Shown: in pieces, positions 46,007 through 55,897 of the stretch | Layout of the letters: each line of letters opens with the position of its first letter | How positions within the stretch are numbered: position 1 is the stretch's first letter | Assembly (NCBI GenBank): GCA_019310965.1 | Contig: JAFDDG010000012.1 | Location: 24,076 to 88,075 of the forward strand | DNA from: Deltaproteobacteria bacterium | GTDB lineage: Bacteria; Myxococcota_A; UBA9160; SMWR01 | DNA length: 64,000 nt | Direction: 5' to 3' | Position numbers and translations under genes: made by a program | The notes under the pieces: generated by a model | Database searches by the model: none | The model's input: only the letters and a program-made list of their open reading frames with translations | Told to the model about the DNA's origin: nothing

Positions 46007-47298
46007 GCGTCGAAGAACGAGCACAGAACGTCGATCATCGGCTGCACGTCGGCCGTGCCCGCCATCTCTCGGCACGAGTGCATGGAGAGCATCGGATTGC
46101 CGACGTCCACGGTCGGCACACCCACTCGCGCTGCGCTGATCGGCCCGATGGTCGAACCACAGGCGAGATCGCTACGCGAGACGAAGTGCTGGGGCGTGAC
46201 GCCGACCCTGTGGCAGAGAAGCTCGAAGAGCCCACCCGTGCGGGCGTCGCTGGCGTAGGCCTGATTGACGTTGCTCTTGAGCACCGGCCCGCCGCCCACT
46301 ACCGGGCGGTGCTGGGGCTCGTGCTTGTCCGCATAGTTCGGGTGAATCGCGTGAGCCATATCCGCGGAGACCAGGCACGAGCTGGCAAGGGCCCGATGCA
46401 GCGCCTGCATCTCGCCGCCCTTGGTGGAGTCCACGATCCGCTCGAGTAGATCCGCCAGCAGGGGCCCCGCTGCGCCCTGGGCCGAACGGCTGCCCACCTC
46501 TTCGTGGTCGTAGAGCACCACGACGCGGCTGGCCGAGGGGCTGGCCGGAGCATCGATCAACGCCGAGAGCCCCGCGTGGCACGACGCCAGATTGTCGATG
46601 CGCGGCGCGGTGATGAACTCGCCGCGCACGCCGATCACCGCCGGCGGCTGCACGTCGTAAGCCATCAGGTCGAAGCCCAGCAGCGCATCGCTCTCGGGGT
46701 TGGCGACGCCCTGGGCACGCAGCTCGCTCACCACGAGCTCCGCGAAGGGCGGCGCGTCCTCGAGCCCGGTAACCGGCACGAGATGCTGCTGCGGGTTCAG
46801 CTTGAGGCCCTCCTGACGGATGCCCCGATTCAGGTGGATGGCGAGGTTCGGCACGCGCAGCAGCGGTCGCCCGAAGTCGAGCAACACCGTGCGCGCCGCA
46901 TCGCCCTCGCGAAACGTGACGCGGCCGGCCACGGAGAGATCCCGGTCGAGCCAGGTATGCAGCAGCGCACTGCCATAGGGCTCGACCCCGAGCTGGCGAT
47001 AGCCGTGGGGCGCGAGATCCGGGCGCGGCTTGAGCCGCAGATTCGGCGAATCCGTGTGCGCACCGACGATGCGGAAACCCGTCTCGGCCGGCGCGGCCGA
47101 GCCCACCTCGAAGGCGACCAGACTGCCCTCGCCGCGCACCACGTAGCGTCGGTCGCCGGGCGAGAGCTCCCAGACATCGGCCTCGGAAGCCGCGCTCCAG
47201 CCCGCCACCTCGAGCCGCCGCACCGCTTCCGCAACGGCATGGTAGGGCGTCGGAGATCGGTCGATGAACGACAGCAGGTCGGCGACCGCGTCCGCCAT
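46003..47298 (-). CDS. apeB: M18 family aminopeptidase
   Basis: FRIVGAHTDSPNLRLKP, DHEEVGSRSAQGA, ADMAHAIHPNYADKHEPQHRP; overlaps the downstream transporter start. Confidence 0.95.
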   Translation of the reverse strand: MADAVADLLSFIDRSPTPYHAVAEAVRRLEVAGWSAASEADVWELSPGDRRYVVRGEGSLVAFEVGSAAPAETGFRIVGAHTDSPNLRLKPRPDLAPHGYRQLGVEPYGSALLHTWLDRDLSVAGRVTFREGDAARTVLLDFGRPLLRVPNLAIHLNRGIRQEGLKLNPQQHLVPVTGLEDAPPFAELVVSELRAQGVANPESDALLGFDLMAYDVQPPAVIGVRGEFITAPRIDNLASCHAGLSALIDAPASPSASRVVVLYDHEEVGSRSAQGAAGPLLADLLERIVDSTKGGEMQALHRALASSCLVSADMAHAIHPNYADKHEPQHRPVVGGGPVLKSNVNQAYASDARTGGLFELLCHRVGVTPQHFVSRSDLACGSTIGPISAARVGVPTVDVGNPMLSMHSCREMAGTADVQPMIDVLCSFFDA

Positions 47299-47416
47299 GG
47301 CGCAGACGGTAGCTCAGCCCCCCCGATCGGGGACGTCCTTGCCTTTTGCCTTCTTCAGGCCCGTCCGCTGTCGCCTCTGCCCGCGAAAAAAGGCAAGAGG
47401 CAAGGGCGTCTCCCCG

Positions 47417-48259
47417 CTATTGCCCTGCTTGGCGGCGGGCCAGCGCCACCGCGCCTTCGGTGTCGCCGTCGGCTGCGTCGAGCAGGCGGGCCGCTTGCGC
47501 GGCATCGACGTTCGAGAGCATCTGCACGATGCGCTCGGCTCGATCGCGCAGCTTTGCCGAAGCGGGACGCAGGTGCGTCATCAGGTTTCCCGAGACACAG
47601 CCGAGCCGCACCATCACCGTCGTCGAAAGCAGGTGCAGCACCATCTTCTGGGCCAGGCCGCCCTTCATGCGCGTGGAGCCGGCGATCACCTCCGGGCCCA
47701 CCAGCGGCGCGATGCTGATCTCAGCGGCCTCGGCGAGCGGCGAGTTCGGGTCGCAGGTGAGCGCGATCGTGCGTGCGCCCACCTCGTGGGCCGCCTCGAG
47801 GCAGCCGAGAGTAAAAGGCGTGGTACCTGATGCCGAAAGTGCCAGCAGCGCATCGCCCGCGGCGAGCCCGCGCTCGCGCAGCTCGAAGGCCCCGGCCTGA
47901 GCGTCGTCCTCGGCACCCTCCACCGCCCGGGTGAGCGCCCGAGGCCCTCCGGCGATCACAGCCTGAACACAGCCCTCACGCATGCCGAAGGTCGGCGGCA
48001 CTTCCGCCGCATCCAGGGTCCCCATGCGGCCCGACGTGCCCGCCCCCGCGTTGAACCAACGACCGCCGCCGGCGAGCGTGCAGGTCAGCACGTCCACGGC
48101 CTCGGCGAGCTGCGGCAACACCTTGCCCACGGCGAGCCAGGCGCTGTGATCCTCGCCGTGGATCGCGGACAGGATCTCCGCAACGCCTCGTTGATCGAGG
48201 TCGCGGGTGGTTTCCAGAACCGCCTCGGTGGGACCTGTCGCGCGCATCTCGTTCTCCAT
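47417..48259 (-). CDS. murQ: N-acetylmuramic acid 6-phosphate etherase
   Basis: RWFNAGAGTSGRMGTLDAAEVPPTFG, VIAGGPRALTRAVEGAEDDA, SASGTTPFTLG, STRMKGGLAQKMVLHLLSTTVMVRLG; likely start 48259. Confidence 0.94.
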   Translation of the reverse strand: MENEMRATGPTEAVLETTRDLDQRGVAEILSAIHGEDHSAWLAVGKVLPQLAEAVDVLTCTLAGGGRWFNAGAGTSGRMGTLDAAEVPPTFGMREGCVQAVIAGGPRALTRAVEGAEDDAQAGAFELRERGLAAGDALLALSASGTTPFTLGCLEAAHEVGARTIALTCDPNSPLAEAAEISIAPLVGPEVIAGSTRMKGGLAQKMVLHLLSTTVMVRLGCVSGNLMTHLRPASAKLRDRAERIVQMLSNVDAAQAARLLDAADGDTEGAVALARRQAGQ

Positions 48260-48319
48260 TTCGGTCAGTGAGTGCCACCATCTGAAGGAAAGGGAACGAC
48301 GCGCCTCCGCGACTAGAAT

Positions 48320-50704
48320 GTGCAGATGCCCTTCAGCGTCTCGCAAAGAGCCCTCGAACGCCTCGAATGGCCTGAGATTCTGGCGCGCCTCGCCGAGCAC
48401 GCCCGAACTCCTCATGGCCGTCAGTCGATCACCGCAGGCGACACCTGCTTCGCCAGCAGCGTCGAGACCATGCGCGAGCGCCTGGCACAGACTCGGGAGG
48501 CCCGGGCGATACTCGAGGCCGGTGACGCACCGCCGCTCGACGGCGCCGCCGAGCTCGCGCACCCGCTCGCCCACGCGCGCAAGGGCGGTGCGCTCGAGGC
48601 CGACGACCTGCGCCGGGTGGCAGCCAGCATCGCGGTGCTCGGCAGTACGCGCCGCTTCCACGAGCAGCGCGCCGAGCTGGCGCCCGGCCTTGCGGTGCTG
48701 GCGGAGCACATCGAGCCCTGCGCGGCGCTGGGCGCCGAGATCGAGGGCTGCATCGACGAGTCGGGCGACGTGCGCAATGACGCATCACAGGCACTGGCCG
48801 CGGCCCGGCGCGACACGCGCCGGCTCTCCGGCGAGATCCAGTCCAGGGTGGCGCAGCTGCTGCAGAGCAGAGAGGTGCAGCCCCACCTCACCGACAACTG
48901 GTCCACTGTGCGCAATGACCGCACCGTACTGCCGGTGCGTTCCGACGCGCGCCGTGCAGTTCCCGGCATCGTGCACGACGCCTCGCGCACGGGGGCCACG
49001 CTCTTCATCGAGCCCGAGGTTTTGATCGAGCTCAACAACCGCCACAGGGAAGCTGAGTTGCTCGCCGACCAGGAAGTTCGACGCGTGCTTCGCGAGCTCA
49101 GCCGGGGCGTCACCGACGCAGCGCCAAGCATCGCGGCGGGGCTCGCCCTGCTCGGCCAGATCGACTTCGCGTTCGCCCGTGCCGCCTACGCGCGCGCGCT
49201 CGACGCCGTCGAGCCGACGATCGGCGAAGGCGGGGTGCTCGCGCTGGCGCAGCTACGTCATCCCCTGATCCCACCAGACGAATCGGTGCCCAACGACGTG
49301 CGCCTGGGCGAGGGCTTCTCGGTGCTCGTGCTGTCGGGCCCGAATGCCGGCGGCAAGACGGTGACGATGAAGGCGGCCGCGCTGGCGCTGCTATTCACCC
49401 GCGCGGGTCTCTTCGTGCCCGCACAGGCACCCGCGCGGGTCGACGCCTTCGACGCGCTGCTGGCGGACATCGGCGACGAGCAGGACATCCGAGAGCACCT
49501 CTCGACCTTCTCGGCACACATGGCAAATCTGGCAAAGATCGTCGAGCGGGCCAACGCGCATTCGCTGGTGATCCTGGACGAGTTGGGAGTCGGCACTGAT
49601 CCCGGCGAGGGCGCGGCCATCGCGCAGGCGGCGCTCGAGAGCCTGGCCGACGCCGGGGCTCGGGTCTTCGTCACGACCCACTATGGCCTGCTCAAGGAGA
49701 TCGCCGAGGTCGACGAGCGCTTCGCGAACGCATGCGTCGAGTTCGACCCCGAGACACTGGCGCCGACCTATCGCCTGCACATGGGCCTACCCGGCATTTC
49801 GTCGGCAGCAGCGGTGGCGGCGCGCATGGGCATGCCGCGGGCCGTACTCGCCCGCGCCGACACTCTGCTCTCCCGCGACGACCGCCAGCTGGACCGCATG
49901 CTCGCAGAGCTGGCGGCCAACCGAGCGAGTCTCGAACGCGAGCAGGCCGAGGCCCGGCGCCTGCGCGCGGAGTCGGAGACGGTTCGTCACGACTACTCCG
50001 TGAAGCTCGAGAAGTTGCGCGAGCGGCGCCAACAGCTCTACCACGAGCTGCGCGCCGATCTCGATCGCGCGTTTCGGGAGGCGCACGGGCAGATCGCCGG
50101 CGTCATACGCGATCTCCAGAGCGGCGCCACATCCCGGGATGCTGCGCGCGCGAGAGAAAGACTGCTGGCGCTCGAGCAGGCCACCGACGAGGCAGAGGCG
50201 CAGAGCGACCTCCGGCCGCCGCCGCCGCCCGCCGACCCGTTCGACTGGAAGCGCGCGCGACCGGGTGATCGCGTCAGCGTCCGCGAGGCCGGCAGCGGCG
50301 TGCTCACGACGCTGCCAGATCGCAAGGGGCGCGTGACGGTGCAGCTCGGAACCGCGAAGGTGGTGGTTTCGATGGAGCGAATCGCGAAGGCCTCGGACGC
50401 GAGCAGCAACCTCCCCGCTCCGCGCTTTGTGTCGGCACCACCGCTTCCCCCCGGTGGATCCTCGCACCTCGATCTGCGTGGCCTGCGCGTCGACGAGGCG
50501 CTCGACAGACTCGGTGCGGCCCTCGACGAGGCGGCCGCCGCCGGACGCCAGCGGCTCGAGATCGTGCACGGTATCGGCACCGGAGCCCTGCGCGCCGCGG
50601 TCCGCGAGCACCTGGCCGATTCGCCCTACGTCGCCAGGGTGGTCGCCGCCGAGGCCAACGAGGGCGGCGATGGCGTCACCTTCGCCGAGTTGGACCTGTC
50701 GTGA
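48320..50704 (+). CDS. mutS2: Endonuclease MutS2
   Basis: VLVLSGPNAGGKTVTMKAAALALL, LADIGDEQDIREHLSTFSAHM, C-terminal Smr domain LDLRGLRVDEALDRL...EIVHGIGTGALR. Confidence 0.96.
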   Translation: MQMPFSVSQRALERLEWPEILARLAEHARTPHGRQSITAGDTCFASSVETMRERLAQTREARAILEAGDAPPLDGAAELAHPLAHARKGGALEADDLRRVAASIAVLGSTRRFHEQRAELAPGLAVLAEHIEPCAALGAEIEGCIDESGDVRNDASQALAAARRDTRRLSGEIQSRVAQLLQSREVQPHLTDNWSTVRNDRTVLPVRSDARRAVPGIVHDASRTGATLFIEPEVLIELNNRHREAELLADQEVRRVLRELSRGVTDAAPSIAAGLALLGQIDFAFARAAYARALDAVEPTIGEGGVLALAQLRHPLIPPDESVPNDVRLGEGFSVLVLSGPNAGGKTVTMKAAALALLFTRAGLFVPAQAPARVDAFDALLADIGDEQDIREHLSTFSAHMANLAKIVERANAHSLVILDELGVGTDPGEGAAIAQAALESLADAGARVFVTTHYGLLKEIAEVDERFANACVEFDPETLAPTYRLHMGLPGISSAAAVAARMGMPRAVLARADTLLSRDDRQLDRMLAELAANRASLEREQAEARRLRAESETVRHDYSVKLEKLRERRQQLYHELRADLDRAFREAHGQIAGVIRDLQSGATSRDAARARERLLALEQATDEAEAQSDLRPPPPPADPFDWKRARPGDRVSVREAGSGVLTTLPDRKGRVTVQLGTAKVVVSMERIAKASDASSNLPAPRFVSAPPLPPGGSSHLDLRGLRVDEALDRLGAALDEAAAAGRQRLEIVHGIGTGALRAAVREHLADSPYVARVVAAEANEGGDGVTFAELDLS

Positions 50705-50742
50705 TGCGGCCCTCGCGCAACGCCGGAGGTACCCTGTCCTGC

Positions 50743-51297
50743 ATGCGCATGACGCCCCGACCTCCGCCCGCTCTCCTGCTCTGCGCCGCCGTCGCCTGGC
50801 TCGGCTGCGCGCCCGACCCCAACGGGCCGGGCCCCACGAGCGAGCGCTTCTGGGAGGCCCTCGGAACAGCTGACTACTCCGCCGCCCAGGCGCTCACCGA
50901 CTCCGCATCTCTGGCTGCCGTGCGCGATCTCGCGGCAGCCCATCCGTTCGCAGCCGTCGAGCTCGGCGAGGCCCTCGACAACGAGTCCCTGGCCCAGGTG
51001 CCGACGCGCATGCGGCCCAAGCCCAGCGGCGGGCCAGACTTTTCCTTTCACACGCATCTGGTGCGCGGGAAGGACGGCTGGCGCGTCGACCTGCGCCAGA
51101 CTCGCCGCGACCTGACTCGCGAGCTGCTCGCCAGCTCCTTCGAGAGCGTGCAGGAAGCCTTGCGGGAGAGCGGCGAGGCCTTCATCGAGGAGTTCGAGGA
51201 GCGCGCCATCGAAGTGTCGGAAGCACTGCGCGAAACCCTTGAAGAGCTCGAAAGGTCGCTCAGCGAGCCCGAGGATCCGAAGCCCCGAGGTCCGTGA
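50743..51297 (+). CDS. Hypothetical lipoprotein
   Basis: Lipobox-like LCAAVAWLGCAPDP; start at 50743 within the listed ORF. Confidence 0.65.
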   Translation: MRMTPRPPPALLLCAAVAWLGCAPDPNGPGPTSERFWEALGTADYSAAQALTDSASLAAVRDLAAAHPFAAVELGEALDNESLAQVPTRMRPKPSGGPDFSFHTHLVRGKDGWRVDLRQTRRDLTRELLASSFESVQEALRESGEAFIEEFEERAIEVSEALRETLEELERSLSEPEDPKPRGP

Positions 51298-52627
51298 GCA
51301 GCGCCCGCGCAGCACGCCGACCCGACTGAACCGCACCGTTCCACGACGGATCCATCCGGTAGTCCCCCGCGAGTACGAATCGACGCCCCTCTGCAAGACG
51401 TTCGGTCTCGATGCGCGTAAGCTGCTCGATGGCTCGGTAGTGCCCCACGTCGAAGCGCGGGCGCGCGAGCGGCGCCCGCAATACGCGAGCGAAGTCCACC
51501 GTCGCCCGCGCGCCCGGTTGCAGACGTTCGAGCTCGTCCAGCAGATCCTTCTCGAGAGCGTCGTCGGGTGCGTCGAGCGCCGCTGCGCTCCAGGTGCCGG
51601 TCGCGTGCAGCGTCGCGCCGCCAAAGCCATCGGGCACGCGCCCGCCAGCCATGCCCGGCTCGAGGAGTAGCGTCTCCGCCACGCCGCTCTCGACCCGCGG
51701 CACACTCAACTCCAGTGGGTGCCAGGAGAGCGGACGGCAGGTGCGCACGCACAAGGTCACCGCCGGCGTGTAGCGGATGCCGGCGAGCACGTCGCGTTCT
51801 CCGGCGGTGAGCAGCGGCGCGGCAACCACTCTCGCGCGGTCGGCTCTCACGGCGAGCACCACCGCGTCGACCTCGACGCTGCGCTCCTTGCCGTCGCGCA
51901 GGTACTCGATCACGAGCGGGCGTCCCGGCGGCGCGCGCAGCGCACGCACGTTGGCTCCGAAGAGGATGGGTATCGAACCGGCCGCGGTCGCCGCCAGCTC
52001 GCGCAGGCTCGCACGCAGGACCCCGCGACGCGCACCGAAGTGCTCGCAATAACGCCGCAGGAAGTGCACGCGACTCGTCTCCTCGGGATCACCGAGGGAA
52101 CCGCTCGTGACGAACGGGCCCATCCAACGGTCCACCACGCTGCGGCCGAAATAGAGGCGCCCGAAATCGGCGAGACTGCGGTCGTCGAGCGCGGCGCCCG
52201 CTTCCGGCGCGTCGGGCGCCAACTGTTCCCCGTAGCGCCGCAAGAGCCTCGGCAGCCGCACCAGACGCAGCGCCTCGCGCACGCTCACACCGGGCATGCG
52301 CGCGAAGTCACGCAGACGGCGCGGGTCGACCTCGACGCTTCTCCCGTCGTGAACGACGGCCGTCAGTGCTGGGCGAATCGGCAGCAGCACGTCCTGCGCA
52401 CCCACCTCGGCGATGAAGTCGAGCAGGGCGTGGTCCGCGCTCGACACCACCGGCGAGAGCGGCTCGAGGAGCAACCCCTCGTGATCCCCGGAGCGCGCAC
52501 GACCCCCGGCGACGCTCTCGCGCTCGAAGACAGCGATTGCGATGCCGGCTCTGCGCAGCTCGTACGCCGCCGCGAGCCCGGCGAGACCCGCACCGATGAC
52601 GGCGACGCGCACCTCGTCGGCGCTCAC
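51260..52627 (-). CDS. FAD-dependent amine oxidase / protoporphyrinogen oxidase-like protein
   Basis: VRVAVIGAGLAGLAAAYELRRAGIAIAVFERESVAGGRARS, C-terminal RFVLAGDYRMDPSWNGAVQSGRRAARAL. Confidence 0.85.
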   Translation of the reverse strand: MSADEVRVAVIGAGLAGLAAAYELRRAGIAIAVFERESVAGGRARSGDHEGLLLEPLSPVVSSADHALLDFIAEVGAQDVLLPIRPALTAVVHDGRSVEVDPRRLRDFARMPGVSVREALRLVRLPRLLRRYGEQLAPDAPEAGAALDDRSLADFGRLYFGRSVVDRWMGPFVTSGSLGDPEETSRVHFLRRYCEHFGARRGVLRASLRELAATAAGSIPILFGANVRALRAPPGRPLVIEYLRDGKERSVEVDAVVLAVRADRARVVAAPLLTAGERDVLAGIRYTPAVTLCVRTCRPLSWHPLELSVPRVESGVAETLLLEPGMAGGRVPDGFGGATLHATGTWSAAALDAPDDALEKDLLDELERLQPGARATVDFARVLRAPLARPRFDVGHYRAIEQLTRIETERLAEGRRFVLAGDYRMDPSWNGAVQSGRRAARALLTDLGASDPRAR

Positions 52628-52687
52628 TTCGAGACCTCCCCGGCAGCCACTGCCCGGTCGGGCGCCACCGGGCACGGCGGAAGGGAC

Positions 52688-53362
52688 TCACTCGGCAAGG
52701 AGCGCCTCGAGCCGGGGAATCACGTCGTGCAGGGTCTGGAAGCGTTCGAAGGCTTCGCCGCGCTTTGCCAGCTCGATGGCCAGAGTGTCCTTGGCGAACG
52801 CCACATCGGCGGCCAACGCTCCGCACAGATCCGACACCCGGCCGTTGCCGATATGCACCAGACTCGCCTCGGGATGCTCCGCACGCACGGCCTCGATTCG
52901 CCGACGCTTGCACACTCCGGTCCCGCAGCCGCAGGTGCTGCTCGGAAACCCAGGCGCCAGACGCCAGCGGTCAGCCTCGTAGCGCAGGTGATTCGCATCG
53001 TAGTCGAAGCGCACGCCCATCAGCTCCTGGAGACGATCGAGATTCGCATCGAAACCGTCCGAGAGAATGCGAAACGGCACACCCCGCTGCTCGCACCAGA
53101 CCAGGAGATCCTTCGCGCCGGGATCGAGCTCGATGGTCTCGAGGAAGCGCTCGACCTCGGTCCGGGAAAGCGGCAGGCCATCGAGCACCTTCATGTTGTA
53201 CTGCCAGGCGGTGATCTCACCGCGCTCGTAGCGCGCCCACGCCTCGGGACGCTCGGCGCCGGCGTGGCGCTGGGCCAGCGTCGAACCGACGTCCTGCACC
53301 GAGAAGGTGCCGTCGAAATCGCAGAATACAGCGAGGCGCACGGCCCGCAGCAAAGCACGCAC
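52688..53362 (-). CDS. MtnX-like HAD-IB family phosphatase
   Basis: AVFCDFDGTFSVQDVGSTLAQ, FRILSDGFDANLDRLQEL, VHIGNGRVSDLCGALAADVAFAKDTLA. Confidence 0.88.
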   Translation of the reverse strand: MRALLRAVRLAVFCDFDGTFSVQDVGSTLAQRHAGAERPEAWARYERGEITAWQYNMKVLDGLPLSRTEVERFLETIELDPGAKDLLVWCEQRGVPFRILSDGFDANLDRLQELMGVRFDYDANHLRYEADRWRLAPGFPSSTCGCGTGVCKRRRIEAVRAEHPEASLVHIGNGRVSDLCGALAADVAFAKDTLAIELAKRGEAFERFQTLHDVIPRLEALLAE

Positions 53363-53403
53363 CTGCCAGGGGCGCCAGCTCTGCTTCCGTCCGGTAGCTT
53401 CGA

Positions 53404-54330
53404 GTGGCCGCGACTGGCGGCAGGAAGGGCGAAGTGGCCACCCCGGCCTGGCAGAAGCGACTCGGCGACGGCTCGAGCCTGTTGCTCGACGGCGCCACCG
53501 GCACGGAGCTCGAACGCCGGGGCGTGCGCTCGAGCTTGCCGCTGTGGGCGGCGCACGCGCTGGTCGAAGCGCCGGAGCTCGTGAGGCGCGTCCACGCGGA
53601 CTACGCCGCAGCAGGAGCCGATTTGCTCACCGCCAACACCTTCCGCACCCAGCGCCGGACGCTGACCCGCGGCGCCTGCGGGGAGCGCGCCGAGGAGCTG
53701 ACGGCGCTGGCGGTCTCGTTGGCCCGGGAGGCCGCGAACGCGGCAGACCACCCGGTGGCGGTGCTCGGTTCCGCACCGCCACTCGAGGACTGCTTCGCAC
53801 CGGAGCGGGTACCCGCAACCGCAGCGCTCGAGGAAGAGCACGCGGAGCACGCGCGCCACCTGGCCCGGGCCGGCGTCGACGGCATCCTGATCGAGACGAT
53901 GAACACACTGCGCGAAGCGCGGGCGGCACTGCGTGCCGCCCGCGCCCAGGAGCTTCCCGCCCTGCTGAGCTTCGTCTGTTGGCGCGACGCAACACTGCTG
54001 TCCGGCGAGTCGCTCGAAGACGCCCTCTCGAGCCTGCTCGACGATCCGCCCGCAGCGGTGCTCGTAAACTGCCTACCGGTCTCGAACGTCGACGCATGCC
54101 TCGCACCGTTGGCGAGAAGCGGGCTGCCCTTCGGCGTCTACCCGAACCTCGGGGGGCCACTCGACGAACCCAGCGACGCAGCCGTGGTGCGGAACAGAGA
54201 GGATGTCGCTCCCGCCGAGTTCGCGCAGCGCGCGCACGGCTGGCTCAGCGCCGGTGCGCGCATCGTGGGAGGCTGCTGCGGCACGACCCCGGCCCACATC
54301 GCGAGCATTGCGCAGCTCATGCGCAGTTGA
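53404..54330 (+). CDS. Homocysteine S-methyltransferase family protein
   Basis: LLLDGATGTELERRG, GADLLTANTFRTQ, GARIVGGCCGTTPAHIASI zinc motif. Confidence 0.92.
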   Translation: MAATGGRKGEVATPAWQKRLGDGSSLLLDGATGTELERRGVRSSLPLWAAHALVEAPELVRRVHADYAAAGADLLTANTFRTQRRTLTRGACGERAEELTALAVSLAREAANAADHPVAVLGSAPPLEDCFAPERVPATAALEEEHAEHARHLARAGVDGILIETMNTLREARAALRAARAQELPALLSFVCWRDATLLSGESLEDALSSLLDDPPAAVLVNCLPVSNVDACLAPLARSGLPFGVYPNLGGPLDEPSDAAVVRNREDVAPAEFAQRAHGWLSAGARIVGGCCGTTPAHIASIAQLMRS

Positions 54331-54534
54331 CACGCGCCGCACGAAAGAACTCGTTCGCATCGACACAATTTGCGTCACTCCAGCACGGGCGATTGCCAGC
54401 GCATTGCGCACGCACCGGCTCGCAGGTCAGGCACGAGAGCCCCGACCGATCGCGCACTTGGGTGGCACCACCGCACATGCCGACAAGACTGGCACGAGCC
54501 TTGCTTTATTCCATGCTGCAACTGTTCGAATCAT

Positions 54535-54592
54535 CAAAACGCCCGGGTCGGCTACCCCTCCCATCGCTTGTCGCGATGAGCCGGCCCGGGCG
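54535..54592 (-). terminator. Rho-independent-type terminator after the MFS gene
   Basis: Minus-strand hairpin CGCCCGGGCCGGCT...AGCCGACCCGGGCG followed by TTTTGAT. Confidence 0.65.
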
Positions 54593-54625
54593 ACCTTCTC
54601 TCACCATCGCGCTCGCCGCGGCGCC

Positions 54626-55897
54626 TCAGCCGCGCACACGCGGCTCGTCGACGAAGCCAAGTACGATGACAGCGGCGACGACCTGACAGCCCAGGGCCAG
54701 CTCGAAGACCGCGATGTACGAGAGCGTCGACGCAAGCAGACCACCCAGCACCGCGCCGATTGCCGCGACGAGATCGGCCGCCGAGTTGGCCACAGCGATG
54801 CGCATGGGCAGGTGTCTCCGCCGCCCGAATTCGAGCACCATATTCTGCGCGGCCATCTGGAAGCCGCCGAGCCCGGCCCCCACGCCGAGAAATACGATAC
54901 CGAGCCGCGCCACGTCGGCGGTTCCGATCAGCAGGCCCACCGAGAGCATCCAGACGCCGAGCCCGGCAAGAAACACGAAGCGAAAGCCGCGCCGATCCGC
55001 CACCAGGCCCCACAGCAGGTTCCCGGCGCTCTGGGCGAAGACGAAGGCGGCCGTCAGCAGGCCGAGATCGGCGCCGGAGAGCGCAACCTGGGTCTGCGCA
55101 TACAAGATGTAGAATGGCACGCCCATGCGCCCCATCGTCGCCAGCGCGCGCGCGATGAAGAAACGCGTAAAGGCAGGGTCGTCGCGCAGCAGCGCAGGCA
55201 GGTCGCGCACGCGCCGCGCCACATTCGAACGCTCGAGCACGTTCGGCGACGCAGGCTCACGCATGAAGACCAGCAGTGCGAGCCCGATCGACGTGAGCAC
55301 GAACGACACGATGAACGTCGCCGCGTAGCCATTTCCGAGGGCATTGGTTTCGAGCAGCTGACTTCCGGCGAAGAGCGAAACGGCGACGGCCGTGATACCA
55401 CCGAGCGCGTTGCGCATGCCCATCAGCCGGCCGCGCCGCTCCACCGGTATGATCTTCGACACCAGGAAGTTGAAGGCGACCCCCTGTACGCCGAGAAACA
55501 GCCCGAAGAGCGCCAGAAAGAACCACACCGCGTAGAGCGGCCACAGGCCGGGCAGCCACAGGGCGCTGACGGCCAGCCCCAGAATCTGCACTCGCATCAT
55601 CACGCCGACCCAGAGCGTCAGCGGCAGCACGCGCCGTCGGTGCTCGATGACGGTGGCGCCCACCACCGGCGAGAGCGCCATGCCGAGAAACTGCAGCCCG
55701 CGGGCGATGCCGACCGCGAGATCCGAGCCCGCCAGCTCGGCGACGTACGCCGGCAAGAAGGTCGGTGCATTCACGAGCCGCATACCGGTCTGGCCCAACA
55801 GGCCGTGGCCCACACTCGCCGCCACGTTGCGGCCGAGGTTCCGCCGCACCTCGGCCTGGAACTGAGCCTCGCGCTCGGACGCGTCAGTCGGCGGCAT
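54626..55897 (-). CDS. MFS transporter
   Basis: ~12 TM segments; FNFLVSKIIPVERRGRLMGMRNALGG; start 55897 overlaps folC 3' end. Confidence 0.88.
   Translation of the reverse strand: MPPTDASEREAQFQAEVRRNLGRNVAASVGHGLLGQTGMRLVNAPTFLPAYVAELAGSDLAVGIARGLQFLGMALSPVVGATVIEHRRRVLPLTLWVGVMMRVQILGLAVSALWLPGLWPLYAVWFFLALFGLFLGVQGVAFNFLVSKIIPVERRGRLMGMRNALGGITAVAVSLFAGSQLLETNALGNGYAATFIVSFVLTSIGLALLVFMREPASPNVLERSNVARRVRDLPALLRDDPAFTRFFIARALATMGRMGVPFYILYAQTQVALSGADLGLLTAAFVFAQSAGNLLWGLVADRRGFRFVFLAGLGVWMLSVGLLIGTADVARLGIVFLGVGAGLGGFQMAAQNMVLEFGRRRHLPMRIAVANSAADLVAAIGAVLGGLLASTLSYIAVFELALGCQVVAAVIVLGFVDEPRVRG

Noticed and set aside
54331-54625. Possible tRNA-like GTTCGAATC sequence downstream of the homocysteine methyltransferase gene
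   Set aside because: TTCGAATC occurs but no cloverleaf arms fit; the region is better explained by the minus-strand terminator of the MFS gene.
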